Of a DNA stretch of 64,000 bases, positions 47,738 to 55,259 are shown piece by piece; position 1 is the first letter of the stretch, and every line of letters begins with the position of its first letter. Where the stretch lies: positions 806,001 to 870,000 of the forward strand of contig NZ_CP090177.1 of NCBI RefSeq assembly GCF_042214795.1. Direction: 5' to 3'. A model generated the notes under the pieces. It did no database searches and was not told the DNA's origin. It saw only the letters and a program-made list of their open reading frames with translations. The position numbers and the translations under genes were made by a program. The DNA comes from Arcobacter iocasae (GTDB lineage Bacteria; Campylobacterota; Campylobacteria; Campylobacterales; Arcobacteraceae).

Positions 47738-47869
47738 ATGAAAAAAATTGAAAAGTTATCTTTATATAAAAAAAATTTAAAGATTCATAGTAATCTATGG
47801 AAAGTCTATTATTCAGCACTATTTGTTGCCATTTCATTTGTCATAATAAAAGATTTAATTAATGCCTGA
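47738..47869 (+). CDS. 43-residue single-pass membrane protein upstream of fur homologue
   Basis: Begins ATG at 47738, with AAGG eight bases upstream, and ends TGA at 47869. The product has a basic N-terminal half and one hydrophobic helix at about residues 25-40 (YYSALFVAISFVIIKDL). The last eight bases overlap the start of the Fur-family gene, so translation of the two is coupled. I do not recognise it. Confidence 0.55.
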   Translation: MKKIEKLSLYKKNLKIHSNLWKVYYSALFVAISFVIIKDLINA

Positions 47870-48311
47870 AAAAAATGAACTGCAATTTAATAACTTATTA
47901 AAAAAATATAAACAACACTTTAAAAATCTAAAATTTAAAAATACTATTCAAAAAGATTATCTGTTAAAGGCTTTATACTACTCAGAAGGTCACTTAACAG
48001 CTGAAAAACTAACTAAAGAATTAAAAACTAAATATAATGTAAATATATCCATTGCAACAGTATATAAAATTTTAAAATTATTTGAAGAACTTAAAATAGT
48101 AAAGTGCTTAAATATCATTGAAAATGCAAAATTCTATGAATTAAACTTTTCCAATCATAACCATCTTATATGCAATTCTTGCCACATGATTATAGAATTT
48201 AAAGATGAAATTATAGAAAAAAAACAACTATCAATAGCCAAAAATAATAATTATATTTTAAAAGAACATATCATTACTATATATGGATTATGTCCCGCAT
48301 GTCAAAACTAA
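47862..48311 (+). CDS. Fur-family metalloregulator
   Basis: 149 residues. The N-terminal winged helix (about 25-88) includes SIATVYKILKLFEE, the DNA-reading helix of the family. The metal region has HNHLICNSCHMIIEFKDEII and ends with ITIYGLCPACQN, giving two CxxC pairs for structural zinc and His residues for the regulatory site. The gene is preceded by two Fur-type operators, so autoregulation is likely. Whether it is the global Fur, a PerR, or a local regulator of the locus downstream cannot be decided here. Confidence 0.88.
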   Translation: MPEKNELQFNNLLKKYKQHFKNLKFKNTIQKDYLLKALYYSEGHLTAEKLTKELKTKYNVNISIATVYKILKLFEELKIVKCLNIIENAKFYELNFSNHNHLICNSCHMIIEFKDEIIEKKQLSIAKNNNYILKEHIITIYGLCPACQN

Positions 48312-48324
48312 AATAAACCTTTTT

Positions 48325-48341
48325 TTGATAATGATTACAAA
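48325..48341 (+). promoter_or_regulatory. Fur-type operator ahead of the ferrosome-like operon
   Basis: TTGATAATGATTACAAA at 48325-48341 has the GATAATGATTA core of a Fur box. It lies 57 bases before the TTG start at 48398, in the only sizeable gap between the Fur-family gene and the operon. Confidence 0.6.
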
Positions 48342-48397
48342 TTTATAATAAGATATTATTAAGATTATATATATAATAATCTACAAAAGGACTAAAT

Positions 48398-48712
48398 TTG
48401 ATTACTACAGAAGAAATTATAAATATAGCAAAATTTTTTACAATAATTGCACATACCCCAGGAAGACTAAGAGTAAGAGTTAATCCTAAAATAAAAGATT
48501 CTGCTGGAAATATTTCTATTGAAGATATTGAAAAGCTTCCTGAAAAAATATCAGGAATAGAACATATTAAAATAAATAAAATTATTGCCTCAGTTACAAT
48601 TAAATATGACCCAAAGGTATTCAAACCAAAAATTTGGGAAGACTTAATAAATCAGAAAAACATAGATGAAATAACTAATTTAATAAATAATTTAGCAAAG
48701 GAGGTTATTTAA
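48398..48712 (+). CDS. Small HMA-like protein with HxxGRxRxR motif (ferrosome-associated type)
   Basis: 104 residues, TTG start with AAAAGG seven bases before. An N-terminal helix is followed by IIAHTPGRLRVRVNPK (His19, Arg23, Arg25, Arg27), then a beta-alpha-beta pattern (IEDIEKLPEKISGIEHIKIN, then VTIKYDPKVF) like a heavy-metal-associated fold without the CxxC metal site. The N-terminal H/RxR motif recurs in the P-type ATPase encoded at 50301. As I recall, such motifs mark proteins of ferrosome loci. The stop abuts the next start. Confidence 0.65.
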   Translation: MITTEEIINIAKFFTIIAHTPGRLRVRVNPKIKDSAGNISIEDIEKLPEKISGIEHIKINKIIASVTIKYDPKVFKPKIWEDLINQKNIDEITNLINNLAKEVI

Positions 48713-49390
48713 TTGGAAACAAACATAGATGAGCAACTTTTAACAAGTGCTAGAGTTGATGTAACTAGTCAAATACCTATTACAACTCAAATACTTAGAA
48801 TTGCTGTATATGATGAATATAAAGCTTATGAAACATACACAAAAATAATCGAAAAATTTGGTTTAGTGCAACCATTTGTAAATATCAAAGAAGCAGAAGC
48901 AATACATTATGGTGCCTTGATTAAAATAATGGAAAAATATGCAGTTGAAGTGCCTATTAATGATTGGTATGAAAAAATTGAAATTCCAAATACATTAATT
49001 GAATGTAGTGAAATGGGAGTTGCAGCAGAGATTAATAATATAGCAATGTATAATAATCTATTAAGTCATGTAACTCAAGATGATATAAAAAATGTACTTT
49101 ATCAATTACAAGCAGCATCTTTTAATAACCATCTACCAGCTTTCAGAAACTCTGTACTTATGCATTATACAAGCAATACAAATGCAAATGTAAATCAAGA
49201 AAATATGATGGAAAAACTTGGAGAATATCAAGTTTTACTTGATGACATTATGTCAGGAAATATTGATGAAAGTTCAATTACAAAAATATTTTCTAAGCTT
49301 AATTTATCTATGACAAGTGGTGCTGTTTTTGGTGGTGCAATCATTGCACTTATGAATAATTATATTTCAAAAAATCAAAGTGAGGAGTAG
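48713..49390 (+). CDS. Ferritin-like protein with hydrophobic C-terminal tail
   Basis: 225 residues, TTG start behind a near-perfect AAAGGAGGTT. The first 150 residues look like a DUF2202-type four-helix ferritin-like domain: Glu35, the ExxH pair Glu62 and His65, Glu106, and His140; the usual Glu three residues before the last His is Phe137. After residue 160 comes an extension ending in SGAVFGGAIIALMNNYI, a Gly-rich hydrophobic segment that could enter a membrane. It might oxidise or bind iron at a membrane surface. The altered ligand and the tail make its activity uncertain. Confidence 0.65.
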   Translation: METNIDEQLLTSARVDVTSQIPITTQILRIAVYDEYKAYETYTKIIEKFGLVQPFVNIKEAEAIHYGALIKIMEKYAVEVPINDWYEKIEIPNTLIECSEMGVAAEINNIAMYNNLLSHVTQDDIKNVLYQLQAASFNNHLPAFRNSVLMHYTSNTNANVNQENMMEKLGEYQVLLDDIMSGNIDESSITKIFSKLNLSMTSGAVFGGAIIALMNNYISKNQSEE

Positions 49391-49393
49391 AAA

Positions 49394-49615
49394 ATGCCAT
49401 TACCATTCTTAATCGGTGTAGCCGTAGGAGCAGGTGCTGTACTTGCATATAACAAATCAGATAAAGTAAAAACTAAAACAGATGAAATAGTTGGTAAATC
49501 AAAAGAATTTGCAAATGAAACATTAACTAAAACTAAAAAAAATGTTAGTGAATTAAAAGATAATTTATGCACAAAAAAAGAAACTAAAGAAGAAATAGAT
49601 AAGGAAGAGAAATGA
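49394..49615 (+). CDS. YtxH-like small membrane-anchored protein
   Basis: 73 residues. One N-terminal Gly/Ala-rich hydrophobic segment (FLIGVAVGAGAVLAYNKSD) with GxxxG-type spacing, then a highly charged Lys/Glu coiled tail. This is the plan of YtxH-like proteins. A GAGGAG site precedes the ATG. Its TGA overlaps the next gene. It probably coats or shapes a membrane; this is inference from form and context. Confidence 0.6.
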   Translation: MPLPFLIGVAVGAGAVLAYNKSDKVKTKTDEIVGKSKEFANETLTKTKKNVSELKDNLCTKKETKEEIDKEEK

Positions 49616-49974
49616 AAGACATCGTTATAAATACAGGAGCTCAAAGAAATGTTCTAGGACATGTAATTAGTGGAGCTATTGCATCTGCTGTTATCAGTGG
49701 TGCTATCAATTATAAAAAAGTAAAAGCAAATGAAGTAGAAAAAAAAGCTGCAATTAAAGATACTATTAAAAAGACTTCACAAGGAGCAATTGCAACTGGT
49801 GCTGCTATTGCTACTGCTAATTATTTAGGTGAAAAAGGTGGATTATTAAAAGCTGTTACTGCACTTTCTGTTGGGGCAATGGGAATATATGCCCTAGAAG
49901 TTATTGAAGAACAACTTGATAAAAAATATCTAACAAATGAGAACTGTCTTTTAGAAGAGGAAATTAATGAATAA
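49612..49974 (+). CDS. Gly/Ala-rich small membrane protein of the ferrosome-like locus
   Basis: 120 residues with three Gly/Ala-rich hydrophobic stretches (GHVISGAIASAVISGAINY, GAIATGAAIATANYLG and LLKAVTALSVGAMGIYALEV) between charged loops. Such small glycine-rich proteins are typical of organelle membranes such as magnetosomes and ferrosomes. I do not recognise the exact family. It overlaps both neighbours by 4 to 8 bases. Confidence 0.6.
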   Translation: MKDIVINTGAQRNVLGHVISGAIASAVISGAINYKKVKANEVEKKAAIKDTIKKTSQGAIATGAAIATANYLGEKGGLLKAVTALSVGAMGIYALEVIEEQLDKKYLTNENCLLEEEINE

Positions 49975-50308
49975 TCAATACGATATAAACATAGAAAATA
50001 GCAGACCAAGTGATATAAAAACTACTGCTAATATAAACCAAAATCCGTATATAAATCAAAATGCAAATTTTGTGAATAATCTACAACAACAAAATATTGA
50101 ACAATCACAAAGTGGATTTAATACTGGAGATTTTGTAAAAGGTGCACTAATAGGTGCAGCAGTTACATATTTACTTACAAATAAAAATGCCCAAGAAAAA
50201 GCTTTCCAAGTTTTTGGAAAAGGAAGTGAACTTTTTCAAGCAGGAATTGAAGAGTTAAAAGAAAAGTATGAAGATATGAAAGCTCAAATACAAGCGAATA
50301 ATGAATAA
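49967..50308 (+). CDS. YtxH-like protein with Asn/Gln-rich N-terminus
   Basis: 113 residues. The first 50 are polar and rich in Asn and Gln, probably disordered. One hydrophobic segment follows (DFVKGALIGAAVTYLLTNKN), then a charged helix (about 75-113). It overlaps the P-type ATPase gene by eight bases. A second YtxH-like protein in the same operon points to membrane remodelling or cargo packing. Confidence 0.6.
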   Translation: MNNQYDINIENSRPSDIKTTANINQNPYINQNANFVNNLQQQNIEQSQSGFNTGDFVKGALIGAAVTYLLTNKNAQEKAFQVFGKGSELFQAGIEELKEKYEDMKAQIQANNE

Positions 50309-52412
50309 ACCTATGAATAATAAATTTATTAAAGTGCACCAAACTTCTTCAAGACTTAGATATAAATATTTCTTACTAAAAGAAAAATTTATAGATGAAG
50401 ATATTTTAAAAAATTATCTTGAAAAAGTTAATCATGTTGAAAGTGTACGAATAAATAAAAAAGCATTTTCAATTATTTTTGAAATAAGTAAAGACATTAC
50501 AAGTGAACTTGAAGCTATTTTGAGTGAATTAACACTTGATGAATTACTAAATAATTGTCAAAATGAAGCCGTTTGTATATCTTGTGTAAGTGAAGAAGAG
50601 CCGTCAATAAAAGGTATGTTAAGAGCTTCTAGTGCACTGATTTCTGAAAGATTTATTAGCAATGATTTATTAAAAGCTGGGATTACTACAAGTGCTTCTA
50701 TTCCACTTTTAATTGATGGATCAAAAGAGCTTTTAGAAGAAGGTCTTACTTCAAAGGTTTTAGAAAGTGCTGCTGTTGCAATTTCAATTTATAGAAAAGA
50801 TTATCTTGCTGCAAACTCTACAAATATGATGCTAGAACTTGGTGAATATATAGAAGAAACTACTGTTCATAAAAGTGATGATTTATTAAAAGAATTAGCA
50901 AAACCAAATGTAGAAGAAGCTTGGGTAGAAAAAACAATAGATGGGAAAATCACTGAAATTTTAATCAAAAGTACTGATGTAAAAGTTGGAGATATCGTAG
51001 TTGTTGGTATTGGAAATACAATACCAGTTGATGGACATATATTAGAAGGAACAGGTAGTGTAAATCAAGTCTCTATGACAGGAGAAGCTGAACCAGTTGT
51101 AAGATATAGAGGGGATCGAGTTATCTCTGGAACTATTGTAGAAGAAGGAAGATTTAGAATCTGGGCTGAACATGTGGGTTCAGATACAGCAACTCAAAGA
51201 ATCAAACATTACATAGAAAATTCACTAAATGAAAAATCATCAGTTCAATTAAAAGCAAATAAACTAGCAAATAAACTAGTCCCTGTAACACTTGGCCTTG
51301 CTGGTATTTCATATATTTTTGCAAGAGATTTTGAGCGAGTTGCTTCTATTTTACAAGCTGATTACTCTTGTGCTTTAAAACTAGCAACTCCAGTTGCTTT
51401 TAAATCAACTATTTCAAAAGCTGGACATAATGGTATTATGATAAAAGGTGCAAAATCTATTGAAGCACTTAGCAATGCAGATACCTTTGTATTTGACAAA
51501 ACTGGTACTTTAACTTGTGGAGAGTTAGAAGTAATCTCAGTAGAATCTTATAGTGATGATTGGACAGAAGAGGAAGTGCTTAATCTAACTGCTTCAACAG
51601 AAGAGCACTACTTTCATCCAGTAGCAGAAGCTGTTGTAAAAGCGGCAAAAGAGAGAGGTTTTGTTCATATGCACCATGAAGAAGTAGAGTTCATAGTTGC
51701 ACATGGAGTTAAAACAGAAGTAAAAGGAAAATCTGTAGTAATTGGAAGTAGACACTTTGTGGAAGATGATGAAAAAATAGATTTCAAAGAACATAAAGAC
51801 AAGATAAACAATTCATTAAAAGATGGAAAAACTTTATTATATATAGGATACGATGGAAAACTATTAGGAACTATTGGTCTTTCTGATGAATTGAGAGAAA
51901 ATACAAAAGAATCTATTTCAAGACTTAAGAAACTAGGTGTAAAAAATATCATTATGCTAACAGGTGATACAAAAGAAAAAGCAAAACTAATTGCAGATGA
52001 AATTGGAATAGAAGAAGTAAGAGCAGAACTACTTCCTCAAGATAAAGCAAAAATTGTAAAAGAACTTATGGCAGAAGGCAAAAAAGTTGCATTTATAGGT
52101 GATGGAATAAATGATGCACCTGCACTAATATCTGCTCATGTTGGAATATCTATGAGTAGAGGTGCAGATATTGCTAAAGCAACTGCTGATATTAGTCTTT
52201 TAAAAGATGATATTGCCTGCGTTGTTGAAGTAAAAGAATATGCTAATAAAACAATGAATTTGATTAATAACAATTTTAATGCAACAGTTGGAATCAACTC
52301 TTGTATACTTGCAGGTGCTACATTTGGGCTATTTTCTCCAATCGTAACAGCTGTATTACATAATGGTACAACTATTGGATTATTACTAAATTCAATAAGG
52401 GGTGTTAAGTAG
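50301..52412 (+). CDS. P1B-type metal ATPase, FezB-like (ferrosome-type)
   Basis: 703 residues. Motifs: TGE at 260-262, SCALKLATP at 356-364 in the metal-site helix in place of CPC, DKTGT at 399-403, the HP of the nucleotide domain at 439-440, GDGINDAP at 600-607, and final helices with LHNGTTIGLLLNSIRG. There is no CxxC HMA domain; instead the N-terminus has VHQTSSRLRYKY (His13, Arg18, Arg20), like the small protein at 48398. These traits fit the P1B-6 group that includes FezB, the iron-loading pump of ferrosomes. Start may be the ATG at 50301 or that at 50313. Confidence 0.75.
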   Translation: MNKPMNNKFIKVHQTSSRLRYKYFLLKEKFIDEDILKNYLEKVNHVESVRINKKAFSIIFEISKDITSELEAILSELTLDELLNNCQNEAVCISCVSEEEPSIKGMLRASSALISERFISNDLLKAGITTSASIPLLIDGSKELLEEGLTSKVLESAAVAISIYRKDYLAANSTNMMLELGEYIEETTVHKSDDLLKELAKPNVEEAWVEKTIDGKITEILIKSTDVKVGDIVVVGIGNTIPVDGHILEGTGSVNQVSMTGEAEPVVRYRGDRVISGTIVEEGRFRIWAEHVGSDTATQRIKHYIENSLNEKSSVQLKANKLANKLVPVTLGLAGISYIFARDFERVASILQADYSCALKLATPVAFKSTISKAGHNGIMIKGAKSIEALSNADTFVFDKTGTLTCGELEVISVESYSDDWTEEEVLNLTASTEEHYFHPVAEAVVKAAKERGFVHMHHEEVEFIVAHGVKTEVKGKSVVIGSRHFVEDDEKIDFKEHKDKINNSLKDGKTLLYIGYDGKLLGTIGLSDELRENTKESISRLKKLGVKNIIMLTGDTKEKAKLIADEIGIEEVRAELLPQDKAKIVKELMAEGKKVAFIGDGINDAPALISAHVGISMSRGADIAKATADISLLKDDIACVVEVKEYANKTMNLINNNFNATVGINSCILAGATFGLFSPIVTAVLHNGTTIGLLLNSIRGVK

Positions 52413-52464
52413 TAGTAATTGATAATAGTTATTAGTTTTATTTAAGTTTCTTTTAGATAAAATA

Positions 52465-52481
52465 TTGATAATTATTATCAA
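52465..52481 (+). promoter_or_regulatory. Near-palindromic Fur-type operator before the small-gene pair
   Basis: TTGATAATTATTATCAA at 52465-52481 is an almost perfect palindrome and ends only ten bases before the ATG at 52492, next to the AAAAGG ribosome site. Binding here could block both transcription and translation start. Confidence 0.65.
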
Positions 52482-52491
52482 AAGGATGAAT

Positions 52492-52611
52492 ATGCCATTT
52501 TTACTACCACTTGCAACAGCTTTAACAGCAATTTTAACAGTAAAAACTGTAAATAAAACTGCAAAAGTAATAGATAAAAGGAAAAAAAGAAATGAAAGAA
52601 CTGCCAATTGA
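52492..52611 (+). CDS. 39-residue hydrophobic peptide of the ferrosome-like locus
   Basis: ATG at 52492 with AAAAGG eight bases upstream, TGA at 52609-52611. The product starts MPFLLPLATALTAILTV, one hydrophobic segment, then a basic tail (KVIDKRKKRNER). The last 20 bases overlap the next gene in another frame. Its N-terminus (MPFLLP) recalls the MPLPFL start of the protein at 49394. Unknown function. Confidence 0.5.
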   Translation: MPFLLPLATALTAILTVKTVNKTAKVIDKRKKRNERTAN

Positions 52612-52825
52612 TTTAGAGATTCAAAAAGAAGCTGCAAAAATTGGAATGACAGCAACTCTAGGAGCAACTGTCGTAACTTCTATGTTTATGAAAAATAAAG
52701 TTGCAAAAAAAGTTCATGTAGTTGCTGGCGTTGCATTTTGTGGATTTGCATTATGGCATCATATGTTATATCAGCCAAAAAATAAAAGTAAAAAAACTAA
52801 TACTAGTATAGTACAAGAAAGCTAA
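52592..52825 (+). CDS. Small membrane protein with WHH motif, ferrosome-like locus
   Basis: 77 residues with two hydrophobic segments (about 16-33 and 42-60), the second ending FALWHHMLYQPK, then a Lys-rich tail. The His pair beside Trp at the membrane edge could bind metal or haem, but nothing proves it. It is the last gene on this strand in the iron locus and overlaps the 39-residue gene by 20 bases. Confidence 0.55.
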   Translation: MKELPIDLEIQKEAAKIGMTATLGATVVTSMFMKNKVAKKVHVVAGVAFCGFALWHHMLYQPKNKSKKTNTSIVQES

Positions 52826-52830
52826 GGGTA

Positions 52831-52956
52831 TTAGTACCCTATCGCTTTTCTTAGCTCTTTGTTTTTAACAATTCTTTTATTTGTTAAACCAACCTCTTCT
52901 TTTAAAATCTGTATTTTTGCCAATAATTTTTCTATATCTACTTCTTTATTATTCAT
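52831..52956 (-). CDS. 41-residue charged helical peptide after flavodoxin
   Basis: ATG at 52956 with AGGAGT four bases upstream; TAA at 52831. The product (MNNKEVDIEKLLAKIQILKE at the start) is a charged, probably coiled helix with no cysteine. It lies eight bases after the flavodoxin stop, so it is co-transcribed. A weak 6-bp hairpin over its stop may end transcription from both sides. Unknown function. Confidence 0.5.
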   Translation of the reverse strand: MNNKEVDIEKLLAKIQILKEEVGLTNKRIVKNKELRKAIGY

Positions 52957-52964
52957 CTTAACTC

Positions 52965-53465
52965 CTAATTAAAATCATCTTTTATGTAAGATACCCATTT
53001 TGAAACTCTTTGATTGGTCAAATCATCTTGTGTATCTTCATCCAAAGCCAAACCTACAAATCTATTATCAATAAAAGCTTTTGAGTCATCAAAATCATAT
53101 GAATCATCTCTCTCCCATTCCCCTACTACATTTGCACCCAAACTTTTTATTTGTTCGTAAACAATTCCCATAGCATCTAAATAAGTGTCTGGATATCCAT
53201 CTTGATCTCCTAATCCAAATAGAGCTACTTTTTTTGACGAAAAATCTACTTTTTTCAAGTGCTCAAAATTGTCATCCCAGTCATCTTGTAAATCACCATC
53301 TCCCCAAGTAGAGATTCCAAATATTACATTTTCATATTCATTTATTTTTTCTAAACTTACATCTGCAATATCATGTATTTCATCTATTGATAACTCTTTT
53401 CCTATTTGTTCTGCTATATTTGAAGTATTTCCAGTACTACTTGCATAAAATATTGCTGTTTTCAC
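52965..53465 (-). CDS. fldA: Flavodoxin
   Basis: 166 residues from a GTG at 53465, which has AAGGGG five bases upstream; the frame extends nine codons further but lacks a better site. The FMN phosphate loop is FYASSTGNTSNIA, and FGISTWGDGDLQDDWDD and ALFGLGDQDGYPDTYLDAMG are the other FMN loops of long-chain flavodoxin. It replaces ferredoxin as a low-potential electron carrier under iron shortage. The Fur-type boxes at 53894-53964 ahead of the operon fit this. Confidence 0.93.
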   Translation of the reverse strand: MKTAIFYASSTGNTSNIAEQIGKELSIDEIHDIADVSLEKINEYENVIFGISTWGDGDLQDDWDDNFEHLKKVDFSSKKVALFGLGDQDGYPDTYLDAMGIVYEQIKSLGANVVGEWERDDSYDFDDSKAFIDNRFVGLALDEDTQDDLTNQRVSKWVSYIKDDFN

Positions 53466-53880
53466 TACAACCCCTTTTTTTGATAATGTCATTTAATGAA
53501 TAAGGTATCAATTTAACCATATATTCATCACCAGATTCTTCAAGTAGTGGAATTTTTACTTGAATATGTTTATTGAAGTTTCTATTTTTTGGATATACAA
53601 AATATACATATTTGTATTCACTATTAAGTACTATATCGCATGCCATTTTTACTTCATTTTTTATTGATAAACTTTTTTTATTCATATTTGTACATAATGG
53701 AATAACTCTTATAGATGGATGGTTTGATAAAACTATATCAATACAATCATCATATTTTTCTACAAATCTATTTTTTGTATTTCTTGCTATTTTTTTATAA
53801 ACATAATTAAAAAAGTTCTCATTTGTATTTTTACTATCATGTATTGAATTTATTAAATTAGTACATTCATTAAAACTCAT
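53437..53880 (-). CDS. Unknown 147-residue protein at the head of the flavodoxin operon
   Basis: Soluble protein without membrane segment. Recognisable pieces are a helical first half with basic residues and the segment VYFVYPKNRNFNKHIQVKIP. I do not recognise the family. Its 3' end overlaps the start of flavodoxin by 29 bases, and it is the first gene after two Fur-type boxes, so it is probably made under iron shortage. A few Cys (C6, C48, C62, C80, C137, C146) are scattered with no cluster motif. Confidence 0.7.
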   Translation of the reverse strand: MSFNECTNLINSIHDSKNTNENFFNYVYKKIARNTKNRFVEKYDDCIDIVLSNHPSIRVIPLCTNMNKKSLSIKNEVKMACDIVLNSEYKYVYFVYPKNRNFNKHIQVKIPLLEESGDEYMVKLIPYSLNDIIKKRGCSENSNILCK

Positions 53881-53893
53881 TATTTATCCTTTA

Positions 53894-53964
53894 TATTGAT
53901 AATCAATATCAAGTATTATAGATAATTAGAACTTAATTTTTTCTTATTATGATAACTATTATCA
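53894..53964 (-). promoter_or_regulatory. Iron-type promoter region of the flavodoxin operon
   Basis: On the minus strand a TATAAT -10 lies at 53920-53915. A GATAATCAATATC-type Fur box (53894-53910) overlaps the expected start point, and a second box TGATAACTATTATCA (53950-53964) lies near the -35 region. AAAGGAT precedes the ATG at 53880. The plus-strand sucC start is 120 bases further off. Confidence 0.65.
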
Positions 53965-54086
53965 AAATATATTTATTTTCTACTTTCCTTTTATATATAC
54001 TAGTTAAGCGAATTTCTATATCAATTTAGGTATAAATGTGCAATTAAAACTAATAAACATTACTATGATTAAAATTCGGAGAAATA

Positions 54087-55259
54087 ATGAATTTACATGA
54101 GTATCAAGCAAAAAACTTATATAGAAAATATGATATCCCTACTACAAAAGGGAAACTTTTAACTCACCCCTCTCAACTAGATGATATATTAAGAAGTGTT
54201 GGAAAAAATAAGTGGGTAATCAAAGCACAAGTTCACGCTGGTGGAAGAGGAAAAGCTGGTGGAGTTGTTTTAGTTAATTCTAAAAAAGAAGCCAATGAAG
54301 AAGTAAGAAGATTACTTGGAAGTACTTTAGTAACGCACCAAACAAGTGCACAAGGACAAGCTGTAAACTCTATTTATATAGAAGAGCCTTGTGATATAAA
54401 AGATGAAATATACTTAGCCTTTATTGTTGATAGAACAAGTCAACGAATTATGATAATTACTTCTAGTGAAGGTGGTATGGATATTGAAGAAGTTGCTGAG
54501 AGATTTCCTGAAAAAATCCTAAGAAATCCAATAAATCCAATTGTGGGAATAATGCCAGCTCAATGTAGACAAATATGTGAAGACTTAGGTTTTGACAAAG
54601 ACCTTAGTGCTCAAATGATAGATTTGATGAAAAATATTTATAAAATGTTTGTACAAAAAGATTTATCCCTAGTAGAAATAAATCCTTTAGTTGTAACAAA
54701 AAATAATAAACTTATTTGTTTAGATGGAAAAGTAGTAGTTGATAATTCAGCACTTTATAGACAGCCTAAAATGAATGAGATAAGAGATGATTCACAAGAA
54801 GATGAAAGAGAATTAAAAGCTGAAAAACTAGATTTAAATTATGTAAGTTTAGATGGGAATATTGCTTGTATGGTAAATGGTGCTGGTTTAGCAATGGCAA
54901 CTATGGACTTAATCAAAACCCATGGAGGAGAGCCTGCAAACTTCCTTGATGTTGGTGGAAGTGTAAATGAAAAAAGAGTTATTGAAGCCTTTGAAATTAT
55001 TCTTTCTGATACAAAAGTAAACGGTATTTTAGTAAATATTTTTGGTGGAATTGTAAGATGTGATATCATCGCTTCTGGTATTATTGGAGCAGCTGAAAAG
55101 ATGAATATAAATATTCCTATTGTAGTAAGACTTGAGGGAACAAATGCAAAAGAGGGACTTGAGTTGATTAAAAATTCAAATGTAACTGTTTATGAAGAAG
55201 CAGACTTAGACAAAGCTGCAATTAAAATCATTGAATTATCAAATAAAGGAGTTAAATAA
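54087..55259 (+). CDS. sucC: Succinyl-CoA synthetase beta subunit
   Basis: 390 residues, ATP-grasp domain in the first 240 (MNLHEYQAKNLYRKYDIP, then KAQVHAGGRGKAGGV) and a CoA-ligase domain with VNGAGLAMATMDLI and NIFGGIVRCDIIASGI. It makes ATP from succinyl-CoA in the TCA cycle, or the reverse. It sits directly before sucD with a one-base overlap. A GGAGAA site precedes the ATG. Confidence 0.97.
   Translation: MNLHEYQAKNLYRKYDIPTTKGKLLTHPSQLDDILRSVGKNKWVIKAQVHAGGRGKAGGVVLVNSKKEANEEVRRLLGSTLVTHQTSAQGQAVNSIYIEEPCDIKDEIYLAFIVDRTSQRIMIITSSEGGMDIEEVAERFPEKILRNPINPIVGIMPAQCRQICEDLGFDKDLSAQMIDLMKNIYKMFVQKDLSLVEINPLVVTKNNKLICLDGKVVVDNSALYRQPKMNEIRDDSQEDERELKAEKLDLNYVSLDGNIACMVNGAGLAMATMDLIKTHGGEPANFLDVGGSVNEKRVIEAFEIILSDTKVNGILVNIFGGIVRCDIIASGIIGAAEKMNINIPIVVRLEGTNAKEGLELIKNSNVTVYEEADLDKAAIKIIELSNKGVK

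Noticed and set aside
50301..52412. Calling the ATPase a copper exporter (CopA)
   Set aside because: It has no CxxC metal-binding domain and no CPC motif in the metal helix; the SCALKL motif and neighbours point to another class.
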